This document shows, piece after piece, positions 12,140 through 21,927 of a DNA stretch of 64,000 nucleotides. Positions within the stretch are counted from its first letter, which is position 1. Every line of letters begins with the position of its first letter. The notes below the pieces were generated by a model. It ran no database searches. It was not told the origin of the DNA and saw nothing but the letters and a program-made list of their open reading frames with translations. The translations under genes were made by a program, and so were the position numbers. Source of the stretch: Lineus longissimus (Eukaryota > Nemertea > Pilidiophora > Heteronemertea > Lineidae); assembly GCF_910592395.1 (NCBI RefSeq), contig NC_088321.1, forward strand, positions 9,548,001 to 9,612,000, given 5' to 3'.

Positions 12140-13714
12140 AAAGTCACAACCTGGGGACAAAAAATAAATGTGATTTAGACTTCGCATTCCTTTGAAGTGT
12201 AGGTTGCAACATCCCAGGCCATTGATGCATGCATGGTCACAACATAGGGGCAACCGGGAATCATGGCAAGGATTTTTACAACCATTCTTTTGAGGTGTAG
12301 ATTGTGATGTGAGGGAAGTGTCTTGATCTCTACATAAAATTCCTTCGACATGGTGCAACAAACCAGTCCAGTAGATATATACATGGTCATAGCATACGGC
12401 ATCGAGACAACCAGTATGCAAGGTTACGGCCAGGCCCAAGGGGTATGACCGATCAGCACTAAGAGTAAAAACGTAAAATGCAATAATATCTTTTTAAACT
12501 AACTGCCACAGTAGGTTTATTTATTCAGTCTTTTTGAAGTACAGTGAATTACAGTGAAAAGAACGAAATACGGCTGGAATATTATACTGGTTTGTCTTCG
12601 GACGGCAAATTCAGCACTGCACCGATGTCAAGGTTAAGACGGTTATACGACCTTGCCTCATCAGCTCCTCGTGGTGAAGGCTCCTATATCCGTGACTGAT
12701 GCGGTCGCAGAACAGATGCTGATCATCCCCGTCACTGCGTCAGGCTGTAAAACAGAGCGAGGAAATATTTTAACTTCACCAGAAGTTTTATCATTCATTA
12801 TTCAGACCAACAGACACTGACTACCTGCTAATACTCAATGAATTTCATTGTCATAATTCAGAACAAACACTTATCACCTTTGCTGACAATATTTACAGAA
12901 GGTGTGTACATTCGTGTGTCCATTTACACTGCACGTGTATACGTGCTTTACTGTACATTTCTACAGGAGTGAGCAGGATGTACAGAAAAACGATCTCCAA
13001 AACTGTTGCTTTCAGCACTCGCGACACGTTAAGCGAGGTTTTAGCAATTATTTTCAGTGAAGGTATATCTCATGTGTAGAGTCTGGGTGATTTTGAGACA
13101 TTCTTAGGTGTTTAAGCCGCACAGTTTGATGAAACTTGCCCGAATTCGTAATTTTTTTGATGAATGTATATCCGCCATTGCGGGGATCTGGAAACTTTCG
13201 GATGACAAGTTTGCCTCAAAAGATGGACGTGCTCCCTATAATCACCCAAACTAACAGCGAATATATATTCTTAAGATCCTTTTCTTGACCTCTGATGAGT
13301 TAATTTTGTCTGATGCAGTGTTTCACCACAAATTTGAGGGCGATTACAATCACGAAAAAATCACACTCACCCCGTCTAGAATGCGTAGACGAAATGTCTG
13401 TTGGCTCTTCCATGTAGCGGGTATCCTCCCACCTGTTCAGGTTGGGACAGATCAACGTTGAGCAACTTGCCTAATCGGTAAAAACGCGGGAGGCAGTGCT
13501 ATTACCGGAACGGTTCAGAACCGGCGATTTTCATCAAAAATCACCCGAAAACTAAAAAAGTAAGCAACGGCTGCAAAAATAAAGTACACGTTGTTCGTTA
13601 GCAGGTTATGAAACGTAACCTAACCAAATTTCAGGTCGTTCCGTGCGGCAGTTTCGGAGATACGTGTCGAAAACCACATCCCTCGGGTCCTGGCGATCGG
13701 CTCAGTAAAAACAA
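12140..13714. other. unassigned region with two diverged ~150-bp repeats
   Basis: Between about 12180 and 12440 two units with CATGGTCA...CAACC cores (12232 and 12383) lie about 151 bp apart, which explains a Cys-rich minus-strand open frame there. From 12480 to 13714 I find no domain, RNA gene or terminal repeat. Confidence 0.4.
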
Positions 13715-13748
13715 TAGACCATATCCACGGAGTTGTGGATATGGTCTA
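13715..13748. repeat. perfect hairpin at the left edge of the S array
   Basis: TAGACCATATCCAC and its reverse complement are separated by six bases (GGAGTT). It ends a few bases before the first S monomer (about 13755), so it may mark the array boundary. Confidence 0.7.
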
Positions 13749-14655
13749 ACAAAACAGTATAATTGCTTCTTTTATCAAATTTGCATTGTTTACATCTGTC
13801 TTATTCAAGTGAACCGTACCCCCAATCCAGCAAAGGACAATACTTCCACATAATAGGCTGGTAAAACATACATCACATGCTACAATATAAGATGTTATAT
13901 GAATGGCTCACTAAGGCAAAGGAGGCGGTACCTGCAAGCACGTGGCTCGGAAAAACATATTTATGGTACAATAAATTAATCAAAATTAATCAAAGAATGA
14001 TATTTTATAAACATTGGAAGGAAATTTATGGTACAATAAATTAATCAAAATTAATCAAAGAATGATCTTTTATAAACATTGGAAGGAAGTACGGATAAAT
14101 TATATTTCAGATTTACTAAGACCAGACAAAACAGTGATACCTTTTGAATCACAAGGACCAAAAGCAACCGAATGGTTCAAAAGGAGAGGGTTAATGGATG
14201 TTATCATAAATAAGATTTGGGGTTATAACTTTAACACTGATAACAATAATGTAAGATCTTTGCAGAAACCGTAGAAGTCTAAGAGACAATCATGCCCAAC
14301 GGTATAAATCAGCCTCAAATGACTGATGCCTACCTGTGATCAGCTACAGGTGACCGATAGCGACATTAGGAGATCAAACCAGTAGATTGCTTGGATTTAT
14401 AAACTGCGAAGGCATCTTAAAGGCCATATATCAAGGTTTGAAAACATGCTTGATACTCATGAAATATGTTGAGGGTTAAAAAAACAAGATCCCAGACATT
14501 AAAAAAATTCTAATAATAAAGTCATTATTTAGTTATTTCAATTTTCAATTTTAAACTATTTGAATTTCCCACCACACACAACTTTAGATTAGTTCCACAT
14601 GTGGCCGCTAGGGATTTTTTGATGACGCAGATCAGGCCAGTCAGAACAAAGCAAG

Positions 14656-14808
14656 ATGGCTTCCGCATACAGTTCAGAGAGTGAGAGCAGTGAATTTGAG
14701 GATGTTTTGGTCGATACAGAAGGATATTTAAACGTTGAGCCGTACATGTTCGAGCCATTAATATCACTAGATCATAATGAGAGTGATCATTCGGACGAAA
14801 GTGATTAG
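14656..14808 (+). CDS. short acidic N-terminal fragment with an FEP motif (P2X7-tail-like start), likely decayed
   Basis: An ATG in context AAGATGGCT opens a 50-residue frame rich in Ser, Glu and Asp. It contains EGYLNVEPYMFEPLISL and ends in an acidic HNESDHSDESD stretch at a TAG. Ser/Glu-rich starts followed by a Y-x-FEP motif are common at the N-termini of invertebrate proteins carrying the Zn-binding domain related to the P2X7 receptor tail. The Cys-rich domain that should follow is not visible, although downstream sequence has scattered Cys codons in another frame (14812-15027). It lies within K1 on the strand opposite the THAP gene. It may be the first exon of a second K1 gene or chance; I am not sure. 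Confidence 0.3.
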   Translation: MASAYSSESESSEFEDVLVDTEGYLNVEPYMFEPLISLDHNESDHSDESD

Positions 14809-15202
14809 AATTTGTGGTTAATCAATTTGCATGGCAGACCTGCCGATATAGCAAAGAAGACATTGATAGATGGTTGCAGATGCATAACATGTATGATTTT
14901 TGAACAGACTAATGTTGCACAATATTGTTTCGCCTCGTCTGTGTTGTATCGCCAGTTATGTCATGACACTGAACTACTATTGAAAAGTGACGGTATTATG
15001 CACAATCATCTTGACGTGACGATATAATGCCGTGCAACGTTAGATAGGCCTAGATGTCAGATGACAATAACCTGTCATTGACAGTGGCTGTCACTGACAC
15101 TGACCTGTGTCGCTGTCACCTTGCTATGGCTGGAATACAAGAAGACACTATGCGGTATCACAGGCCCCAATAGGGCCTACACATTATGTATAACAACCGA
15201 CC

Positions 15203-15903
15203 TCAGCAGCCTCGGGCATTAAATGCAATTGACATGGTTGGAACAGCTGTTTTTAACAAGTGGCATTTAACTCTTTCAGTGCCCAGGATTTGGGCATTTT
15301 TGGGCATTGTCACTACCCAAAATCTCACAAAAATAATTGAGATACACTCATCAAAATTCTTCAAAACCTTTGTCTTTACCTCCTGTTTCAATAAAACAGC
15401 AGTAATAAGTAGGGGCATACTAGGATTATGTTCTAAATTTTTTTGAGGGAGTGGTATTTTTGGCTGATTTTCACCATTTTTCACCTAAAATGAGGGGTGG
15501 CAAACCCCACCCCACCCTCTCAGTCGAAAAAATTATTCAATTTGGACGCCCCAGGCCAGAGAAACCATATGAACCACATTTGAGTAGCTGGGGACATCTG
15601 GTGTCGTCTGGAGGAACTAAAATACCTTAATACTTAGGACGTACCTTGGGCACTGAAAGAGTTAATATTCAGTTGGATGCAGATATCCGGCTTCATGTGA
15701 TAATCCGTATCGATAAAGTGATCACTGCAAAGTTTGGCCGAAGGCCCAGGCTTCCAACACTCCAAACGTTTGCACTTCCGAATCCACAGCTTCCTCCTCT
15801 CTCGTTCAACTGGCTTTGGAAATTCATGAAAACGGGTCCCATCCGTCATTCGATTGTTCTTTGTGCTAGCCTTGACACAATTCGGAGCCACACAATACAC
15901 CAT
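15203..15903 (-). pseudogene. THAP zinc-finger domain, split by a TTAA MITE
   Basis: From 15903 leftwards the minus strand encodes MVYCVAPNCVKAS, then FHEFPKP, Trp residues, and AKLCSDHFIDTDY. This is the C2CH THAP DNA-binding domain (C-x4-C, conserved W and FP, C-x2-H). A THAP domain normally ends in an AVPT motif. Here the frame runs into MITE sequence at 15661, and LLKTAVPTMSIAFNA appears on the other side of the MITE at about 15205-15265. The two parts are about one base out of phase even when the insertion is ignored, so there is at least one further indel. The remaining transposase is not found. It probably provided the DNA-binding domain of the K1 transposase. Confidence 0.8.
15271..15661. 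mobile_element. 391-bp TTAA MITE inside the THAP exon
   Basis: Inverted ends CTCTTTCAGTGCCCA are flanked by TTAA at 15267-15270 and 15662-15665. No coding capacity. On the minus strand its end supplies the residues INSFSAQ and then a donor-like AAG/GTACGT, which would give a false exon end to automated gene callers. TTAA duplication fits Kolobok or piggyBac; its ends differ from K1. Confidence 0.85.
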
Positions 15904-17442
15904 AGTGAATGAAACACATTACTTCCAGGTGTGCATAACTAATTAAGGCCCTCCTGCTTTTATGATTGCATGACATGTACAGATAACCTGATCTACATCA
16001 CAACTTTTGCTGAACCCGCCGCCTGGCTCTAACAAGCCAGTTGCTAGCCTGATTAGGTAATCAAGTTGTCAAACACATAATTGGCTATATCTTCAAAATG
16101 GATGGAGCTAATTGCATTTGGTTTTCTGTATTGTATAAAGTGTTAGGTACACTTTTGAAATCGTCTTACAGCAGAAAATGGCAAAAAACCTAGATATATG
16201 GCCTTTAAAGCCTTAGACGCTATATTTCAATCAACCAAATTTCAGGTTGCGCAGCGTTATGTAACCTCTATGACGCATGTTCAGGTTATGTCCTAAATTT
16301 AGTATTTCTGGTTTAAACTAAAACTATGGACTTTCCTGTATCATCATGTTCAGATGTCTAAGATAAGTCAGACTTTTCTTTTCAACGTGTTTCAAGCCAC
16401 ATCAAAGTGCACAAACGTTCAGTTCTGAGTTCAGAAATAACATAGACAATTTAGAAAGGGATATGTAGTGTAATCCCTATGGCCCCTTTAAGAGTCACTA
16501 CAGTATGGTGCTGCCACCTTCATGTCAACGGGTTAACAGTGTTATTGCTTCTTTTATCAAACTTGCATTGTTTACATCTGTCTTATTCAAGTGAACCGTA
16601 CCCCCAATCCAGCAAAGGACAAAACTTCCACATAATCGTCTGGTAAAACATATATCACATGCTACAATATAAGATGTTATATGATTAGCTCACTAAGGCA
16701 AAGGAGGCGGCGGCTGCAAGCACGTGGCTCGGGAAAAACATATTTATGGTACAATAAATTAATCAAAATTAATCAAAGAATTATCTTTTATAAACATTGG
16801 AAGGAAATTTATGGTACAATAAAATAATCAAAATTTATCAAAGAATGATCTTTTTTAAACATTGGAAGGAAGTAGGGATAAATTATAATTCAGATTTACT
16901 AAGACCAGACAAAACAGTGATACCTTTTGAATCACTGGGACTAAAAGCAACCGAATGGTTCCAATGGAGAGGGTTAATGGATGTTATTATAAATAAGATT
17001 TGGGTTATAACTTTAACACTGATAACAATAATGTAAGATCTAGACAGAAACCGTAGAAGTCTAAGAGACAATCATGCCCAACGGTATAAATCAGCCTTAA
17101 ATGACTGATGCCTACCTGTGATCAGCTACAGGTGACCGATAGCGACATTAGGAGATCAACCGGACTGGTGAAAGCAGTAGATCGCTTGGATTTATAAACC
17201 GCGAAGGCATCTTAAAGCCTTAGACGCTATATTTCCATCAACCAAATTTCAGGTTGCGCAGGGTTATGTAACCTCTATGACGCATGTCCAGGTTATGTCC
17301 TAAATTTAGAATTTCTGGTTTAAACTAAAAGTATGGACTTTCATGTATCATGTTCAGATGTCTAAGATAATGTAAGATCTACGCAGAAACCGTAGAAGTC
17401 TAAGAGACAATCATGCCCATCGGTATAAATCAGCCTCAAATG

Positions 17443-17655
17443 CCCATTTCCTTACAAGAAATGGCCATTTTGTTAGTTCATACTTACCTATGGAACACTT
17501 TTGCATGTTACTCCATTATTTGGGCTCAAACACAAGAGTATCCCTTTAATTTTCTAAAGGGAGAACTGAGTTAACAGCTCGGCCGCCAGGCGGCGCCCTG
17601 ACCGATCCCGCGAGATCGCACCGATCGCATGCCGCCATATTCAGTGTTACTCTTG
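17443..17655. repeat. DIRS left inverted terminal repeat
   Basis: About 200 bp matching the right terminal repeat in reverse, including CTATGGAACACTTTTGCATG, CAAACACAAGAGTATCCC and the GC-rich CGGCCGCCAGGCGGCG block. The outermost ~55 bp differ from the right repeat, as expected in DIRS elements, where each end is restored from the internal complementary region. Confidence 0.9.
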
Positions 17656-17702
17656 AGCGTTAACAAAGAGTATGTCCCGTTTGTGGGGACGGCGGGAGGG
17701 CC

Positions 17703-17800
17703 GTGTTCCATAGGTAAGTATGAACTAACAAAATGGCCATTTCTTGTAAGGAAATGGGCATTTTGTGTCATTCAAACTTACCTATGGAACACTTTTGCAT
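17703..17800. repeat. DIRS internal complementary region (circle-junction copy)
   Basis: The first half (17703-17760) is the reverse complement of the left end of the element. The second half (17757-17800) is the reverse complement of the right end. They meet at GGGCATTTTGTG, the reverse complement of CACAAAATGCCC. This is the template that joins the two ends in the proposed DIRS replication cycle. Confidence 0.92.
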
Positions 17801-18230
17801 CGAATCCCAGCAACCTATTGGAGGTGGGAAACGAGGACTTACCTAAGGCTGAGCTGTTGTTCCATCAAGGAGGCACCACCGGCATAGTAGCTAAGGAGGA
17901 CCGCCAGGGGAAAGAAATGGGGAGAAAAGGGGGACCGGTATTTTGATCTCAGTATTACAATCGTATTTATAGAGAGTAATAGACCCATTCTCCGGAAAGC
18001 GCTAGAATTGCGTAATAAAAACCATCTTCTTTCCGGCAACAGAGCTTAGAGCAAGCAAGGCATGTTCAAGGGTGTAGAATGAGTTATTGCTAAACAACAA
18101 TAAGAAGTTGCGTCCTTTCTAGTCTACTAGGGGTTGCCTGGATTGTTGAAGATAGGGCATATCAAAAATGGCGCAAGATGCGCGTTTGATACTTCAATCG
18201 GGCTACCCCCCTCTTTTGATCTAGGCAGGA

Positions 18231-19852
18231 TCAAACAACATGCCCCGCAGACACAATCGGGCCGATTGTGTGCATGCCATCTACGAGGGAAGAAACGTCT
18301 CGTAGGTAGAAACGAGAGAATGTGGAGTGATTACTCGAACATGCAGCGGAAACGACTTCTTGAAGAGCAACTCCTCGGTAGTTAGCCCAGGAGGTGGCTA
18401 GTGCTCTAACTTCGTGCGCTGAGATGTTAGCTAGCGTACTAAGATCAGAGGAAGTCCTCAAGGTGTTGTAGGAAAGACGAATAGTCTCAACAATCCACCT
18501 TGAAATAGTGGTGGCCGCTATCGCTCGTTTATTTCCCTCCTTATAGGACAAAAACAAACGCTCTCTCCCCTGGCGGATACCGGGAGGTTTTGTCCTATTT
18601 ATGTAGAACTTTAGGGCCCTGACGGGACATAAAGTTCTGTCAGGAAGATCATAAGAGATCGTTCCTGACAGAGAGGGAATAGTAACCGGGGGCCGAGAGG
18701 CGGCCGGTCCCTGGTTCTTCGCCAGAAAGCCTGGTATGAAAGCCAGGATAACCTCCCCTCCCTCTCTAAAAGCCAGCTTCTTAAAAGAAAGTGCATGCAG
18801 CTCTGATCTCCGTTGGGCGGTAGCCAAGGCTACTAGAAAGACCGTTTTGAGTGTCAGATATTTCATGGATGAAATAGACATGGGTTCAAAAGGATGCCTC
18901 ATGAGCACCTTAAAGGCCACGACTCCTGCTTTTATGATTGCATGACATGTACAGATCCTCAAAGAGTAGACTTAAAGCTCCGCATTAAATCAAGTTTGAT
19001 CAAAATTTTAGCACCCAGTCCAGAGATAAAGCAAGATTAACTGTTTTGTTTACGTGTTATGCAACAGCCTTGGTTAGGTTTCTAAGTGAAGTCAGGCGGC
19101 AAGTTTACTGACATAGATAAGACTGATGTTTGATTTCTTACTATAATGGTATAAATTTGTCTGTATTTCCTTACCTTATTATAGGGTATATCGAATGTCA
19201 ATGAAAAACAGACTTCATATATCAATTTTAAGAGCATTCATTGATATTTGTCCTCCCAAGTAGGGCAATAGCCTGATCTACATCACAACTTTTGCTGAAC
19301 CCGCCGCCTGGCTCTAACAAGCCAGTTGCTAGCCTGATTAGGTAATCAAGTTGTCAAACACATAAATGGCTATATCTTCAAAATGGATGGAGCTACTTGC
19401 ATTGGGTTTTCTGTATTGTATAAAGTGTTAGGTACACTTTTGAAATTGTCTTACAGCAGAAAATGGCAAAATCCCTGGAGTTATGGCCTTTAAGGACAAC
19501 AGAAAGATCCCATTTAGGGGTGTTGTGAACTGGTCTAGGACGCTCTAATAACATTCCTCTGAAAAGAGGGGTTATTTGGTCCTCCCAACGAAGATCCCAG
19601 GTGCTTAAAACACAGAGGGTAGAAGCGATGGCGGACTTGTACCCTTTTATAGCCGTGACAGATAGTTGTTTTTCCGTGAATAATTCAATAAAGAAATCAA
19701 CTAATCTGCATATAGAGGGAGAGATCGGATTAACTCTCCCTGCACCAGGAAGTGAAGGTAGACCACTTTCCTTGATACACATCAAGGGTTGACCCCCTTT
19801 GAGGTGCGGACATGCGTTTGACAGCGATGTCCGAAAAGCCTCTCTGGTGGAG
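18231..19852 (-). pseudogene. DIRS tyrosine recombinase, interrupted by a MITE
   Basis: The N-terminal part lies at about 19494-19850 on the minus strand (ACPHLKGG..., VTAIKGYKSAIASTLC, PKWDLSVVLK), in a frame overlapping the reverse transcriptase, which is usual for DIRS. The catalytic part follows at 18231-18913: TAQRRSELHAL supplies the first catalytic Arg, SAHEVRALATSWA the H-x-x-R box, and HSTFSRFYLRDV the nucleophilic Tyr (residue 219 of the 243-codon open frame, whose first ~17 codons are MITE sequence). Family role: integrates the circular DNA copy without a DDE integrase. The insertion at TTAA splits VVLK from KVLMRHPFEP, so no recombinase can be made. Confidence 0.9.
18914..19489. 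mobile_element. K2: 576-bp TTAA MITE in the DIRS recombinase
   Basis: TTAA is duplicated at 18910-18913 and 19490-19493. The inverted ends are AGGCCACGACTCC and AGGCCATAACTCC, related to the K1 ends. Its last ~230 bp and first ~45 bp are near-identical to 15945-16204 in K1; the middle (18958-19270) is unique here. No coding. It is a non-autonomous Kolobok-like derivative that post-dates the DIRS insertion. Confidence 0.88.
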
Positions 19853-19853
19853 A

Positions 19854-21872
19854 TCAACTGGATAAGTTCCAGGCGTGAAACTTGAAAAATCCAGGGTTCT
19901 GGTGGTAGCATCTCCCCAGGGGGTGCCACAGGAGGTGCTTCCAAGTCGGAAGACTCCTGGGGTGGTCTATTAGGAGCTCCAGCAAGGCTGGGAACAAGGC
20001 CTGATTTGGCCAGCAAGGTGCGATGAGAGTTATTCTCACCGGGTGGCTGGTCAAGATCTTGTTCAGGACTGGTTGGATGAGAGGGAGGGGTGGAAACGCA
20101 TATGCGTTCAGCCCGACCCAAGAGGCTGTAAGGCTGTCGACTTCCAGGGCCTCTTCGTCCGGAAGTGGAGAGTAATAGATGGGAAGGCGATTGTTCAGCC
20201 TGGTGGCAAACAGATCTACCTTCGGAGATTGCCAAAGGCGACAAAGGTCGTCTACAATCTCCTGATCGAGTGTCCACTCTGTCTGGACTAGTTTGTCCTG
20301 ACGGGACAGGGCGTCGGCAAGGATGTTGCGTTTGCCCGGTATGTGTCTGGCACATATCGATACTCCAAGGTCGGCACAAAGATGGTAAAGCTCCCAAGTT
20401 AGCTGGCAAAGAATGCCGGACTTTGTGCCTCCCTGTCTCCTGACATATGCTACAACTGTAGAATTGTCGGAGAACAGGGTTACTCTCCGATTCTTCAGGT
20501 GAAGGGAAAAAGCCCTCACGGCAAGAAGGACAGCCTTGATTTCCAATATATTTATTGAAAGATTGGTCTCCTCCCTTGTCCATAGACCCCTTATGGACCT
20601 GTCCCCGTTGTTTAGATGTGCTCCCCACCCCAGTAGAGAAGCATCTGTGAACAGGGACACTTCTGGGGGCGGTGGAGCAAGATCTACACCGCTTTGGAGA
20701 CGAGTCTCCAACTCCCAGAAGTTCCAGACGTTCTTGAGTAGGTATTGAGGTATCAATACCAATTTGTCTAATGGGTCCCTGTGGGGTTTCCATAGAGACA
20801 TCAGAAACATCTGGATGGGTCGCATATATAGACGGCCAAGAGGGATTTGGTCTGCTGCCGAATTCAGAAGGCCCATAAGGCTCAAGCATCGCCTTGCGGG
20901 AGCTTGAGTCCTTCCTCTGAATTCTGGGACGAGATGAAGAATTTTCTTTATCCTGTCTAGGGGGGGCAGCATTTTCTCTATGGCCGTAAGGAACCGAACT
21001 CCAACGTAAACGAAGTCTTGGGATGGTGTGAATTCTGACTTTGTTTCTTTGATAATCCAACCTGCGGAGACTACTTTTTGCTTTAGAACCTGAAGTTGTT
21101 GCAGTAGTAGTTCCCGCGATTTGCAACGGAGTAGCCAATCGTCTAGGTAGTGATGGAGCTTGAACCCCATAACGTGAAAGGGAGCGATGAAGGCTGTGAT
21201 AATCATTGTAAAAATTAGGGGTGCCGATGCCAGACCGAACGGCAGGGCCATGAATTGATACGTCTTTCCTTCGTAATGGAAACGAAGGAAGTGTTGATAG
21301 TCTGGATGGATCGGTACATGTAAGTACGCATCCGTTAAATCCATCAATACCGCCCAATCGTTGGGCTGTATCGCCGTTGCTATAGACCTGGTGGTTTCCA
21401 TCTTGAAATGAGGAACATTCAAGAAGGTGTTTAACCTGGAAAGGTCTATGATCAGCCTCCATGTCCCTGCTTTCTTGGGAACCAAGAAAATGCGGCTGTA
21501 AAAGCCGGGGAACATGGATTTTGAAGGACCTGGATAGCTTGCTTCTCCAGTAATGTCGCGACCTCTGCTTGGAGGGCAGAGGCCTTGACTGGGTCCTTCG
21601 GTGGCTGAACTGGGGTTGGATATATGGTAGTCGGGGGGGGGGGGGGGGGGGGGGGTACGGTTGAAATCTAGTTTCAGTCTGTACCTCAACATGTTTGGGA
21701 CTGGGGACCCCTTGGGGCACCAATCGTTCCAAACGTCTACAAATATTTGCAGACGGCCCCCGACTACTGGAGTCGGCTCCTTTTTGCGTCCGGGAGGAGA
21801 AAGGAGGGGGGAGTCACTTCTTCCGGCCTGCACTCCTTGGACGAAAGGAGTGCCTAGTCGGACCGGATCCAC
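19854..21872 (-). CDS. DIRS reverse transcriptase/RNase H
   Basis: A 672-codon open frame with a reverse transcriptase domain at about residues 115-300: AVLMDLTDAYLHVPI (motif A Asp), LPFGLASAPLIFT (motif B) and HHYLDDWLL (catalytic YLDD at 242-245). An RNase H domain follows: SLFTDASLLGWGAHL (Asp 410), INILEIKAVLLAV (Glu), TLFSDNSTVVAYV (Asp) and ILADALSR (Asp). The KVDLFATRLNNRLPIYYSP segment after it is typical of DIRS Pol. The N-terminal ~110 residues include a proline run encoded by a 23-base poly-G tract (21633-21655 on the plus strand), a likely slip site, so the frame there may be unreliable. The start is uncertain; the catalytic residues are intact. Confidence 0.92.
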   Translation of the reverse strand: MDPVRLGTPFVQGVQAGRSDSPLLSPPGRKKEPTPVVGGRLQIFVDVWNDWCPKGSPVPNMLRYRLKLDFNRTPPPPPPPDYHISNPSSATEGPSQGLCPPSRGRDITGEASYPGPSKSMFPGFYSRIFLVPKKAGTWRLIIDLSRLNTFLNVPHFKMETTRSIATAIQPNDWAVLMDLTDAYLHVPIHPDYQHFLRFHYEGKTYQFMALPFGLASAPLIFTMIITAFIAPFHVMGFKLHHYLDDWLLRCKSRELLLQQLQVLKQKVVSAGWIIKETKSEFTPSQDFVYVGVRFLTAIEKMLPPLDRIKKILHLVPEFRGRTQAPARRCLSLMGLLNSAADQIPLGRLYMRPIQMFLMSLWKPHRDPLDKLVLIPQYLLKNVWNFWELETRLQSGVDLAPPPPEVSLFTDASLLGWGAHLNNGDRSIRGLWTREETNLSINILEIKAVLLAVRAFSLHLKNRRVTLFSDNSTVVAYVRRQGGTKSGILCQLTWELYHLCADLGVSICARHIPGKRNILADALSRQDKLVQTEWTLDQEIVDDLCRLWQSPKVDLFATRLNNRLPIYYSPLPDEEALEVDSLTASWVGLNAYAFPPLPLIQPVLNKILTSHPVRITLIAPCWPNQALFPALLELLIDHPRSLPTWKHLLWHPLGRCYHQNPGFFKFHAWNLSS
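21633..21655. repeat. poly-G tract (23 G)
   Basis: An uninterrupted run of G on the plus strand lies inside DIRS Pol on the minus strand and encodes prolines. Its length is liable to polymorphism or sequencing error. Confidence 0.9.
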
Positions 21873-21927
21873 CCTGGTTAGAGGAAGTATTTTTCCTCTT
21901 TCCAGTCTGGCGACCCTCCGCTTCCCG

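Larger units (their letters stand above)
14421..16204. mobile_element. K1: TTAA-flanked Kolobok-like DNA transposon, 1784 bp
   Basis: S monomers elsewhere read GCATCTTAAAGCCTTAG. Here TTAA is duplicated at 14417-14420 and 16205-16208, with inverted ends AGGCCATATATCAAGGTTT (left) and AGGCCATATATCTAGGTTT (reverse complement of the right). A TTAA duplication with ends reading TTAAAGG... is typical of Kolobok/T2-type elements, and some Kolobok transposases carry an N-terminal THAP finger. This copy contains a THAP-coding segment but no transposase catalytic core. Its right 260 bp (from about 15945, also at a TTAA) matches the MITE at 18914-19489, so it may itself be composite. Confidence 0.8.

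Noticed and set aside
12107-12439. Cys-rich 110-codon minus-strand frame
   Set aside because: Explained by two diverged ~150-bp tandem units and part of element M. No domain pattern.
20043-20443. Plus-strand frames within DIRS Pol
   Set aside because: They lie opposite the RNase H and reverse transcriptase coding and have no domain.
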